Assembly (NCBI GenBank): GCA_041753075.1
Contig: JBGSVE010000115.1
Span: 62,001 to 126,000 of the forward strand
Source of the DNA: UBA6163 sp041753075
GTDB lineage: Bacteria > Planctomycetota > Planctomycetia > Pirellulales > Pirellulaceae
Reading direction: 5' to 3'
DNA: 64,000 nt
A program made the translations under genes and the position numbers. The notes beneath the pieces are model-generated. The model searched no databases and was not told the origin of the DNA. It saw only the letters and a program-made list of their open reading frames with translations. Shown here in pieces: positions 53,501-58,900 of this stretch; the stretch's first letter is position 1; the number at the start of each line of letters is the position of its first letter.

Positions 53501-55823
53501 TTGCCGTCGTGCCGAGTTGATTGTCGCCGCCGGCGCTGGCGAGCAAACGCACCACGTCGCCGGACCGGGCCTGCGTGAATGCATAGGCGATTGTTTTGTA
53601 CGGAGTGGCAAGGTCGCCATTGGCTGGCAGGTCAAGACCCGCTTTGTCAACAAACAACGTCCGCGATTCGGTCCCCACGGCCGTCGCCTTGGTCTTTGCC
53701 GTGCGGAACCAAAAATTGAAGTCACCGCCTTGCACTCCGTCGCCGTCGCCGTCCAGAGCCGATCCATCGGTATCGCGAATCGTCGTCACGGTTCGGTTCT
53801 GGAATGTGATCCGCATTTGGTACTGGCCCTGTGAGCGACCACCACTACCACTGCCGACAATATCGGGGTTGTAGTCGTCGTTGCCTGTCGCTGTGATCCC
53901 GATCACGTATTCAGCGGTCGAGCCGTTCGCATTGGGCGTAACTTCAACGCCGATGAATGAATCCAAACTGTAGAAGTCATCGTTACGGGCGACGAGTTCG
54001 AATTGGCCGGTGACCGAATTGCGTTTCCACAATTTAAGATCGGTATTGAGCGCGCTAGTGTTGTCCAATCGCTGTGCGAATGTTTCAATCGAAATCGTGC
54101 CAGTGGCAGCGACGTTAAAACGATAAAGGTCGGCGTCGCGAGTCTCCGGACGATGCAGCGCCTGGCCGGGAATGATGTCGCTGCTGCTCAGGAAGTCGGG
54201 CTCGATACTGAACGTCGCTGGATTCGTTGCGGGAAACAATCCGGCATTGTAAAGCGCCGGATTTGATCCGCTGGCAACGCCAGGAACTTGATCGAACGTG
54301 CTGCCCAAACCGAGCAACGTACCGATCCCACCAAGCGCCTCGACAAACCAACTTGGCCGTGCATCGGGTGACAAACCGTAACCGTCGTACCAGGTTTCAC
54401 CGGAGTCGAGTACCAACACGCCGCGCGTCGGATCACTATCGCTGACGCGATACTCGCGGAACGGTGCGCCTTCACCCGTGATCGCTGTCACGACCAGCGC
54501 CGACAACGAGCCCGTGACGATCTGCAGACCGCGATCGGCGGTTTCGATGAACTCGACGCCCAAGTGATCGGCATACAATGACAAAATTTCGCGTGCGCGC
54601 TGGCGCTGAGCCGGTGTGATCGCACTGTCAAGCACTTGGCCTTGTGGATTGACACCGTAGACCGACGCGAAGTTGTAGAAGTAGCGATTGATGCCTTCAA
54701 TCGTGTCGGGTTGGCCGGTGATTTGGGAATCAATCCGATTCTCGCGCACACCAGGACTGTTGAACCCAGGCCACTGCACGGGATAGTTCGTCGTCGCTTC
54801 GATTTGGCCGGCGATCACCAAGCTTTGCGGAGTCGCGTTGAACGTCGTTGCCAGGTTTCTTGCCAGCGTAAACGTGTTGCCCGTATCACCAATCTCCGCG
54901 ACATTCGTGGGTGCCGCCGGCAAGGCTTGCGACGAGCCCACGCGCAATCGATAGGTGCCGCTGCTGCCCGCCGCGACCGCCGGTGGCAATAGCGCCAGAT
55001 CAACGCTGAACTCCAGCGTCGCCACATTCAGCGCTGGGTCGTAGGAAACACTGTTGGGCAGAATCGCTGTGTCGTCGGTATTCTCAACCGTATTGGCAGT
55101 GAAGAACAAGCGATAGAACTGCGGATTGACGACGGACGCGGTCGAGCCCGCCGTCGTGATCACGCCCAGCGCCGGATTGGACAATGGGTCGTTGTTGAAG
55201 TAGACCTGGATCTGCGATCGCTGTTGGACACGTGACGAACCAAAGCCCGTAACTGGCTGCGGTACCACGGCCACGACCTGCGGCCCGATCTCGACCTGGA
55301 AGTTAATCGTTTGCGCTGGGCGGCTGGCAATCGCCGGATTCAGCGGTTGAAACAATTCACCACCGGTATTGCGGAGACCCACAATGCCGGCATTGGTGTC
55401 ATCAAATCCCGCGATCGAGATGCGGTATTGATCGTCGGGCAACGATTCGGCGAACCGCGCGATGACGATTCGCGGACTGTCGCCGAATCCCAAGAATCCA
55501 GGCGTGATGCGAATTTCGTTGCCTTCGGTGAACGACGCATCGCCACCGCTGCGCTGGATCGAGATCGCCGCCAACGTCGCCTCGTTGAGTTGTTGGCTGC
55601 CATCAAAACGGAATGTGAGCTGGGTCGGTGATTCCATCAACACATTGGCTTGTGTCAACCGGAAGTTTTCACCACTGTTGGCCGCGACGCTCAACAACTC
55701 AGGCCCATCGCCCGCCAACATCTCGCGCCGCTCGAGCGTTTGATGCAACAGGTTCCGTTTCGCAAGCGAAGCGGATACGGATTTACGCGGTCTTTGACTT
55801 CGTGCAGCAGCTCGACGCGCCAT
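35562..55823 (-). CDS. Giant secreted modular protein 2 (6753 aa): LEPR-XLL-type N terminus, VWA, beta-helix, GEVED, cadherin-like and dockerin domains
   Basis: This is one uninterrupted 20.3-kb frame from an ATG at 55823. The N terminus is very basic and carries LERREML at residues 30-36. It lacks the zincin module of giant 1 and begins directly with the Ig-like segments. A metallopeptidase-like domain follows in which the zinc-motif position reads FVEALGGIGTLLGLGS (493-508). After PPC-like and beta-helix modules comes a VWA domain (~1520-1690) with an intact MIDAS start IDESGS (DESGS at 1528-1532); giant 1 has an unrelated insert at this position. Further on are NHL-like, jelly-roll-like (LYFGFE), DGD-F repeat, second beta-helix, LDFGDAP-like (RFDFGDAPAS), GEVED (ending ~4860), cadherin-like and tandem-95-like regions, then a dockerin-like pair (DVNASGQTSPVDAL, DVDGSQVITTSDAL; ~6580-6660). 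The tail ends in ESERQSAVDAVWADAVTLD. It is inferred to be extracellular. Confidence 0.88.
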   Translation of the reverse strand: MARRAAARSQRPRKSVSASLAKRNLLHQTLERREMLAGDGPELLSVAANSGENFRLTQANVLMESPTQLTFRFDGSQQLNEATLAAISIQRSGGDASFTEGNEIRITPGFLGFGDSPRIVIARFAESLPDDQYRISIAGFDDTNAGIVGLRNTGGELFQPLNPAIASRPAQTINFQVEIGPQVVAVVPQPVTGFGSSRVQQRSQIQVYFNNDPLSNPALGVITTAGSTASVVNPQFYRLFFTANTVENTDDTAILPNSVSYDPALNVATLEFSVDLALLPPAVAAGSSGTYRLRVGSSQALPAAPTNVAEIGDTGNTFTLARNLATTFNATPQSLVIAGQIEATTNYPVQWPGFNSPGVRENRIDSQITGQPDTIEGINRYFYNFASVYGVNPQGQVLDSAITPAQRQRAREILSLYADHLGVEFIETADRGLQIVTGSLSALVVTAITGEGAPFREYRVSDSDPTRGVLVLDSGETWYDGYGLSPDARPSWFVEALGGIGTLLGLGSTFDQVPGVASGSNPALYNAGLFPATNPATFSIEPDFLSSSDIIPGQALHRPETRDADLYRFNVAATGTISIETFAQRLDNTSALNTDLKLWKRNSVTGQFELVARNDDFYSLDSFIGVEVTPNANGSTAEYVIGITATGNDDYNPDIVGSGSGGRSQGQYQMRITFQNRTVTTIRDTDGSALDGDGDGVQGGDFNFWFRTAKTKATAVGTESRTLFVDKAGLDLPANGDLATPYKTIAYAFTQARSGDVVRLLASAGGDNQLGTTANNLAYEIGRGGATNAPLADGTTFNVPRGVTVMVDAGAIIKLGGTKISVGSERSDEDRSLAALQILGVPTIVDSNGTRISGEVIITSYNEERRNGVLLGVDTNTLTTTPSPGNWAGIEFRNDFDYSEGRPVWETEGIFLDYVSHADIRYGGGSISSTEPAVNPLQMLESRPALINNSVQFSLGAALSADPNSFLETNFHAPLFQRAASFTSDYDRVGPDIRANRLTNNLNNSLVVRVRTPALDQREPQTVSGRLDDRDVVHSLSDVLVLRGQAGGSLLLESRPDVLSVTVNGTAAPATATTSVPVGTTDYRITFINSDGSESLASLPTRSVTVTANQHVNLTNLPATPPSFVGRRLYRLNSSGNYVFVTQLDRVSQTYTDTGRTRGGLLPAAAIAATTGERLLPRYDARLSIDPGLVLKLDQARIEASFGSDFYAEGTDGNPIVFTHRLDDTYGAGGTFDTNNDSAASQPLPGSWGGLVFRQGSTASLDNVIVQYAGGTSGISGGSASFNPVEILQADVRIANSLFANNADGNASGASIRDGIGFNGAATIFVRGAQPIIVDNIIRDNLGAAISANPDSLNYFEVNDAGRSTGVIDRFAGDNDNQGPLIAGNRLDDNAVNGLLIRNESLTTESVWDDTDIVHVLEGQVYAYNYHHRSGLRLKSDPNQSLVVKSQAGGSITADRYRNDIEDSIGGTLQVIGAPGFPVVLTSINDCEVGAGFTPDGLPQNDTIESGACTAVDVGNISQFVDVIVVIDESGSLGAIQAFTAQFITDLEAGLVAAGVGVSGGNRYGAVGFGNGINAADNLGRSILVGGNLYGTALDYVAATSSFVTSGVSEDGYAAINFALDNYTFRPDAAKFIILATDEPRSALNTNVTLASTISRLQGSDVSVVGILRADIIDGSGQPALAIDNTSVYVETATGFTTSPGGTITGGFSAADHVPLVTATNGITGDLTAIGVSPMSASNFSAALTQSLVRGVGLANPASSGDWQGIRIVSGANDRNVAFINEAEQAIGTASGVNAIPSTAQVLGSLAQSEVAADENRRLGFNVRGTLSQNNDLDVYTFFANGGTEAHIDIDDTSFGLDTVVELIDSNGNILAQSNNSLRESSTPGLLVNNIGPGAVLPLYKSGAKSVENPNELDAGLRVVLAGSTSLQNQYYIRVRSNNSATGAPTAPTSSAPGLSSGQYQLSLRLRETDEVAGSTIRLADIRYATVAIDVPSAPSNSPLAGEHAEELNAGGFDINDTDTAFNGTEATATFTNASADPLGSLNSSNRGVLRVTGSLGNQQSGFVPAFNAVDPILAEADLDVYRVDILDERQNPSIIPENRFVSTTFDIDYADGVRANTSIAVYNAAGRLILHSRDSFVADDQGRPLAGIDQTNLSAGSFGQLDAYIGPVELQVGTYYVVVSSAQMIPATLGQLFDPTPVDTNVRVLPVDSVRNLAEFGFDENAVIVNGLPVVSNEFAVLNSNAELSLSQPFFDNTSIVPYALEDVRLFVTVDRGITGNNRTALLSIDPFTGQLERLIGEFDQPVGDLAIRPDGRLFGFSLGPSTGVQDNGNSGNFLNISPADGTAVSDGDDGLTFRQSNAAGNGTESANPDSAQFLVNAIAFTPVGANDGGSATTNLPVINANQRFFAVGNRDNSGRVGEVPFALRSNVIYSYVNTTGEATNQGSTNGNLDRNFGANTPYVENSGPASNKVEFGVIDVGQFPDSFPSYTTNPSLNGPSITGLAQDPNLGTQLFWAVTDRGALYSFDLQNQRTVDVRLDQFDPLTLGSYDSVINTRFRGEVVRDAAHPGVGAPAFSSLTFGPRTTSGRRYENVLFATTTDGWLYTFEINAQGNLQPAPVLSGGRSAVQILTSLGAAATASRVVTGVAFSIREENPFHTTADRNTPFAGGNPNSTDNLHGVFAPHDQTRIRTSGGNSLYFGFEPTGTAAENTINDTARGNLAPGGVHGSSVSRPFSLESYASGDKPTLYFNYFIDVEADDDYTLAPRAQVDSFRVFATGDDGQWRLLATNDAFRSFVNIDEYDYFGVNGGIPVQELFDDGNVWRQARIDLSPLAGQQNVQLRFDFSTAGGMQSQRVTGGYLTEIQAVAGSEIVNGSTFSFFDPNTFTFDTFEFVRGAAINIPAGANLFNGQQIQFARPIGGNVTITLTTGVPVGLNQIAFARGDDSATIAAAIALRLQTLAPEINATSVGGQLLAPDANSAALGPPRFGHAAVTVPVPDATLENQTLTFTNAAGVATTLTLETSQQLTFGTGPESITVTSTVNGAADNVNIQFVDQTGILFAPDVPATATFNAALRVITVTFNSNPANTLTNNDYAAIVAAIDGLAAFDAVLATGNGATAFASPAATPVFSSTEVYFNPLTATAATLATAIATELNVQDSTLSAFAVADQLIVIGATTAAFGPGFTLTSANQGSTNSQLLPSGNIPVFYNRTQTSTQVRDAIRLALVNGLGTISPVSGVTQATIANYPGYATNRIRVFERTATSNTSAVGFSTFLPGDEFGAFGSTSLATNQINPRPGENNNVEGLYIDDVVVGFAERGEVVLNAPVNRDFVVDPTYRTTTFADSQQPEFANETLVGAYTLEIRKGAEYGVPQDYDPIRLGLNEQLSQGRSFDTNDRLASGSVTLIVPSTVTIQDGDTFTLSNGSQTMTFEFDRNDLAPSVVQGNVRVPFTPVLPGLTFDRAADDRDILATSIRDAINSDQAFGVLGIRAAGRDGNDFSPLTGNRVDLFGNDVRVNASSGRFLKVDLVAAETPYGKETGRTIPVPNQAAHTVGSELTLFSFPRATPTRYVNGATDTLVAVGKIGDAVGTFTGNELFGTAPGTDVDILKIFLVAGNRIDIDLDTTGFALGNPLAIPRVRVFNEAGTQTGVALSDSGFVATTGAGEFAPGAQVVNFTATATGYYYLEISSANGFGFGDYQLTVRPNGAVARDVLMVDYHFDNGDKNVFRDQGQLIIESNFISDFATAGVRATFNGNGVADEDQFFTSTPLDRRPGSAATLRNANLDRLLPGTVISNNVIFAGAGTGIIFSGEAAVAGNSPAPVPFGRIVNNTVVGTGAGTGIAVSAAASPTVLNNVISSFGTGLNVSANSSTTVVSTNTFQGNGIASNITVPPQIDPAIALFQDPARNIYIPAVGSPIIDSSTATVGDRDTFRDTVKIPVGISPSPIFAPIFDAYGIPRFDGASGSTSGVGQQQSIDRGGIDRADFARPSAILVNPIDFIAGQGVQVALGDIDPDSSFVRLPLGAPSVAFFEIQLLDPAGSGPDADTITSDSVILTEDGVRLTPGIDYTFGYSDNSRVIRLTPTAGLWRPDSVYEITLNNQNRVSLELPAGDMLRDGDQYIVTDSAGTTGNQSVFEFDSGYALQVPQTLGLTVLGPNTFFNDGDTFTITAPSGVARTFEINLAGAFTTGNIAINLATAGTIEEIRNAILAAISTPAVVAALDLAPRALGQDSLQIGSLVGHTITGSPAGLSQIGVASGVTSGDQLRYVAGPDNVLFEFTFGAAAPTNTAAVAVPIARSSTIDEIAVALSDVIVAQPLGLAGARSLGNGRVLLGGNTADVLTLVSTQLQLIGQPGVAGALRLTVPATATAASLEGRTFTIRNGSITTNFVFTTNPALPTTARRVVLAIGATPTQIATAMAAEINAGFVGALSPTANANVVTIGEQSSIIPAGTAQVLASANVGTTSLVLSGVSGGAIAVPFLPTGLFSPAAAAGTLAAAIATSPLTSTTFSPGGGTLLFSNTRTVQTRSGSGPLSDAGVNLPAIADLATNAVAPNRDDGETRFTIIMPEVRFDFGDAPASYGTLFAGNGARHSVGNSATPRLGTIIDTEADGQPFPLSDDTVVAITANSPGASPLFAFAAPFSGAVDITINAIAPTSGSRVRITIAGVSTTFELVTTGIAPVIGNIPVALIAGDTPETIASRLSEAIALELGSSGSSLTVTVDALTPNVVRLQTLDDEEGVAIGTFSSGATNFTVFLTPGAPTTTTDPADVLGFLNPQDPLGSNISVTVTGAGLIDAWIDFDGNGVFTDANEQVLTNAPVVDGVNTLRVFAPAGATDKLTWARFRLSTSGNLRPTGVAVGGEVEDYQVQIINVALPTPADDTFAVDEDTVLNTITNTALPSVITNDTIPPATFLPVRFFVGQQPSFGSLQILDATSGRFIYTPAPDYSGVDTFTYRLSTQANAGAAAPAGVTFATVTINVRPINDAPSAVAKTFTTIEDTSITITAAALLAGSIADGNPQFPPTGATLPWNEANQNLRILSLQSGTSVLNAANFAAGPLATPRGSITANFDVATGDLINFVYTPAADLNRDNVTPVGSGPVLDQFTFTVQDDGILIDQMTGLPPVTRLTATATATIDVAPQNDTPTLVADSVSVGIVGSTTTVTPWRTYFTNLGQTVPVPTEDADLSIPLAFLLLNDVSGRSTTVDENNFVSLNDGSLSITGVTALTPGLQVSLDGAGNVLFVPPADIFGDVVFTYDAVDQGINEDVNGVRTANPLTSIGTVTVTLQPINDLPVAFDRNLAFTEAASAGSGPAFTFNATRLITGIAGETPAVAGQFDPALPAPFNEIEQMLRVVGFRTAAGTVDVNDLPVGGNGTLTLASDAGGTFAFDFVNGIFTVGRFTSSSDFTSLTPFAPTELLEFLIADDGRTTRPQGGGVVDLADERAVDFATATITVSATNDAPTFAAGNLVNVLELDDSTSRVVAGFATGILPGPAEALDEIARQTVSFVFLPALSTVPAGLMLQLPQIAPDGTLTVFPAPDAVGNATYVFEAVDAQIDPATGQNAVGFVERRTRATVTIAVRPVNDAPRLDPTIVGTSQTQNADEAWSVATDGTITYTLKEDNTGPLGVTSPYIIEVRRDPTAIGYSRIGLIDIFNAGPANEEDGTQGGSQTLRLFTFQTTTTLGGTIRALAFDANGDVSRLEYIPPTDFNNVIGGVDTFTFEVQDNNPGDGETFNLATNSLVENRMTSRGTVQFQLNPVNDPPRFVIGGPEVSVSEDNGLSRFEDFVTDIFAGPPNTAFDEVDANTGQTVTFSVTAVSGVAGLFATAPAINPAGELSFVPALNAYGTAVFEVRATDSGADNATRGDIVSSSVRLITINVRPINDAPVLSSTNPLVVTLNEDSLIDNGDGTSSNLGTLIPLRGTGGARGLLDLFNVGPANEAANITPGGNQSITLSTPIPAGTLNGGTLTQELDLLGNLIGLRYTPRANFNGLDSFVYGVIDNGVSVDLDGTVFDDFREGFTTVQLQVVARNDAPVFGGAPSVTVLEDATTTTIVGQTIIPNWATNIQAGPAGAADELDPVTGQTITFTVIPMTGNPAGLFNAAPTVSAGGTLTFTTSPNANGVAVFTVVASDSGPAAAPLEFNTSSPPRTFTISVSSVNDAPTFIAGANVVVDEDSGPYVSPSPYATSISPGPTDEVAAGQTVRFSVITPASGQSLFLNGGVTDANGMQVTPNGLPTIGDDGILRFTPADNVSGSVVVTVEAVDSEGARSAIVPLTITIGEVNDVPFANNDTFAGDEDTAFTITPADILGNDIDPDINSNPLENLTIVGLPSTSANGAAITVGTNGQILYDPRGAVALQALAPGQTRSDTFTYRVRDAVGRTSNLATVTVNVAGINDAPQLLPDTPTLVPDGVTIIRPLDNDTDIDGQPDPSSVQITLQPAFGSVVVQPDGTIVYTPFAGFRGQDQLRYTVADNLGLRSEEASITIDINQAPIAVNDVGGTFRDEAVDINVAMNDSDPDGMIDRNSIVITRAPLRGTAVVVGGGIVRFLPEPGFVGVDSFQYTISDTIGRSSNVGTVSLQTVGSRLQNPRLITDVNASGQTSPVDALLIINLLARSARAGTGINLPVGLVDRTRDPHFYDVDGSQVITTSDALRVINQIGRDNRRRLSGGGNPEGESAAVATLGAPIPQVSTIPVAKLAVSDQAVTQLAEKDFRPQFAVTTDEVVAQLAGPAEEKKMKSESERQSAVDAVWADAVTLD
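41640..47220 (-). repeat. Dispersed IN-like 'DGDxF ... FEFD ... AAIN' modules in giant 2
   Basis: About seven diverged copies of a ~90-residue module were seen, near 47200-46880 (two adjoining), 45600-45300, 43510-42500 (three) and 41900-41640. The best-preserved copy reads IQDGDTFTLSNGSQTMTFEFD. The second half typically has a T-x-x-x-I-A-x-A-I helix and then a G-x-V-x-L-G-G strand. The layout resembles the flagellin hook IN motif. Boundaries are approximate because other modules intervene. Confidence 0.5.
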
Positions 55824-55937
55824 GGTCCAGAAACTCTTTTACAAAAATATCAACAAGGGAAATTCGGCAGGGCCAGGCCGGGACAAGGGTGACTCGTCCG
55901 CGACCCGATATCTAAAACGGGGACTTAAACGAGATCA
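55824..55937. other. Spacer between giant 3 and giant 2
   Basis: These 114 bp separate the giant 3 stop from the giant 2 start. An AT-rich stretch (minus strand, about 12-30 bp upstream of the giant 2 ATG) contains a weak AAGAG ribosome-binding candidate. I see no convincing terminator or promoter hexamer pair, so read-through from giant 3 into giant 2 is possible. Confidence 0.4.
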
Positions 55938-58900
55938 TCAGAGGGTACTCGCCTCCAACCAAGACGATAGGACTTCGTCGAACGCCGACTGGGTATTTTC
56001 CGACGATTCTGACGTTTGCGTCAATTGGATCAATTCCTCGGCGGATCGCTCCGGTCGAGCGTCAAGCACATCGAACCCGGCGACGAACGGATCAAGGGTA
56101 TCAATCTTGGCGGCAACCGGCGTCGCCTCGGCGGGTTGAAGCAAGTTCGATTCAGCCAATCCGAAGGTTGTCGGTGCCGCGAAAGCGACGGTCGTCGCCA
56201 ATCGTGCATCCACCAATTCGCCTTCGGGTTGGCCAAGACGTTGGCGATTGCGACGACCAATTTCATTGATGACAATCAGCGCGTCATTGAGACGGACAAT
56301 GCCGTCGCCGTTAACGTCAAAGAAGTCCGGTGGTGCCGTTGTCAACTCCGATACCGGCAACGAGTTCACTCGGCGACGGGCCAACAGGTTGACAATCCGC
56401 AGCGCATCCAGCGGTGTGATCACACCGTTGGCCGAAACGTCAAAGCTGAACCCTGGGATTGGGTTTTGATACCGCGAACGGCCCAGGTTGAACGTTACGG
56501 TCGTAACATTGCCGACGCGGCCAGTGGCATCGATCGGGCGATACGTGAATGAATCCGTGTCACCGGTTGCGCCACCATTGTTGGTGTAAGTAAACGTGCC
56601 GTCGGGATTAACCAACACCGTGCCGCGCGAAGGTTGAGTCAGACTTGATGTCTCGACACGAATCTTGTTTGTCGTACCCGGGAAGACGTCCGCATCAGGG
56701 TCCCGATCATTGCCAACCAAGCCACGCAGCGGATCGATAATCTCAAATCGCGCACCAATTGGTACGTTATAGAAATCCGGTATGCCGCGCGGGTCATCGT
56801 CGGCCGATGTAACCGTCAGGGTAAATCGATCGGTCACCTGCAGCGCACCATCGTTCGCCGCGATCTCGATTTCGACGCTGCCGAATGCGTCGGGATCAAG
56901 CGTAATCGTCAAAATGCCACCTGGGAACGTGATGGCATTAACCAATGGCGAGGCCGCGATCTGGGCCGCCGTCGGATTGAACACGTCGCCAATTCGAGTC
57001 ACCGAGTAGACCAACGGGCTACCGTCGGGATCATTGAACACCGTCGCAAGGTCGCGAGTGATCAGTTCGTCCTCAACCGCAACAAGTGGATTGAGCGTGC
57101 CGATCACTTCCGGTGGGTCCGGCGTATCGAGCACACGCACCGGTACGATTTGCGTCGCACTTGGTCCCATCACGTTGGTCGCAACGATCGTCAACAACAC
57201 TTCGTCGCTGAACCGGAACGGCGGCAACGTCAATCGCAACGTCGAGATTCCCGTGGCGGCATCGAGTGTCACCTGGGTTTGGATGACGGACGTATCGCTG
57301 CTCGTAACGGTGAAGGTCGAACTGTCGCCCTCGGGATCACTGAACCAAGTTGACAGGTTGTAAGTCACGACCTGGGCCGTGTCCTTGCTTTCATTCAGCG
57401 TGATCGAATTGGCACCGGGCACACCGTTGACGCCGATGAAGATCGGTGGATCGTTGTCGCCACCAACGTTCAGAAAGACGACGCCGGTGCCGGTAGCCGA
57501 TGGCGTACCGTTATCCGAAACGCGATAGGTAAACTGATCTTGACCGCTGAAGTTAGCCGCTGGGCGATAGACCAACGACACACCATCAGGACCTGGTTCA
57601 ATTCGGCCACCACGATCCGTTGTCTTCGGGAAGTCGCCAATCACCAGCGTCAATTGCTGATTCGCGGCAACTTCATCCGGCGGACCCGCCACGTCGTTGG
57701 CAAGCAGCGTGCTAAACGGAATCGTCAGCGGCGTGTCTTCCCCAGCGGACAACGAATCGGGCCCGACGATCGGCGCGTCGTTAACCGCGGTAATGTTGAT
57801 GACCACCGTGCCCATCGTCGCCGCTGATTCAACCAATTGATTCAGATCGTTCGGATCGTCCGCGACGACATACGTGAATCGGTCTGGTCCGGGACCGGGG
57901 AAATTAGCCGGCGGCGTGTAACGAATGTTTCCATTCTCAATCGTCAACGTTCCGCCAAGCAGAGTCTGGAATCCAAATCCCGATACGCCTGCTGATTGGA
58001 TGACCAGCGGCTGAGTCGATTCATTGGCCGGACCTGGCGAGAAGAACCGCGTCAAATCGGCCGCGTTGAAAACTTGCGCGGCATCTTCGGCGATGGTAAC
58101 GGTCGTCGTCGGTGCGGCCCCGCTGACAAACGGACGATCGTTCACGGGATCGATCGTGATGTTGACGGTCATCAACACCGGACTGACCAACTGTGCCGCC
58201 GGGTTAGCCGAATTCACATCCGTTACGCGGAATGTGAACCGCGTGCTGCCGAAGAAATCCGGTTCGGGCTGGAACGTGAATGTCCCGTCGCTGAGTAGGT
58301 TCAACTGGCCCGCGGTCGCGCCCGCCGAGTCAAGCAGCGTGCTGGTCCGTACGTCTGCGGCGAAGACGGCAACGCGGTCGCCGTCGGGGTCGCGAATCGC
58401 AGCCAAGGCACCGTTGTCATTGGTCGAACCGGGGGTCAATGTTCCATCGGCATCGCGGGCCTGTAGAATCCCATCTTCATCGACTCGGTAGCTGACCAAT
58501 CGATTGGTGTCATCGACGACCGGTGGCAAGCCAGGCAGAATCGACAACCGATAATCTTCAACTTCACCACTGAGCGCCAAGCCGGTCGGTGCCAAGCCGC
58601 CCTCGGCACTGATTCGGAACCGTGCATAGGTCGCTTGTACCGTCGATGGTGGCGGCGTTGTCGCCGGTACGTTGATGATGAACGTGCGTTCGACCGGCGT
58701 ACCTGCTTCGTTGGCCGAGAACACGGCTCCCGCAGTATTGCGATCGATGATCTGCTCACCTGGATCGGTGAAGTCGCCGTCGAAGTTAAAGTCGATCCAG
58801 GCTTCGAGCACACCGCCGCCGGTTACCGTCACGGTGATTGGTGTTGGCACGCCGCGATTTAGAATGCCGCTCGGATTGATTTCGCTGGTGAACCGAACAC

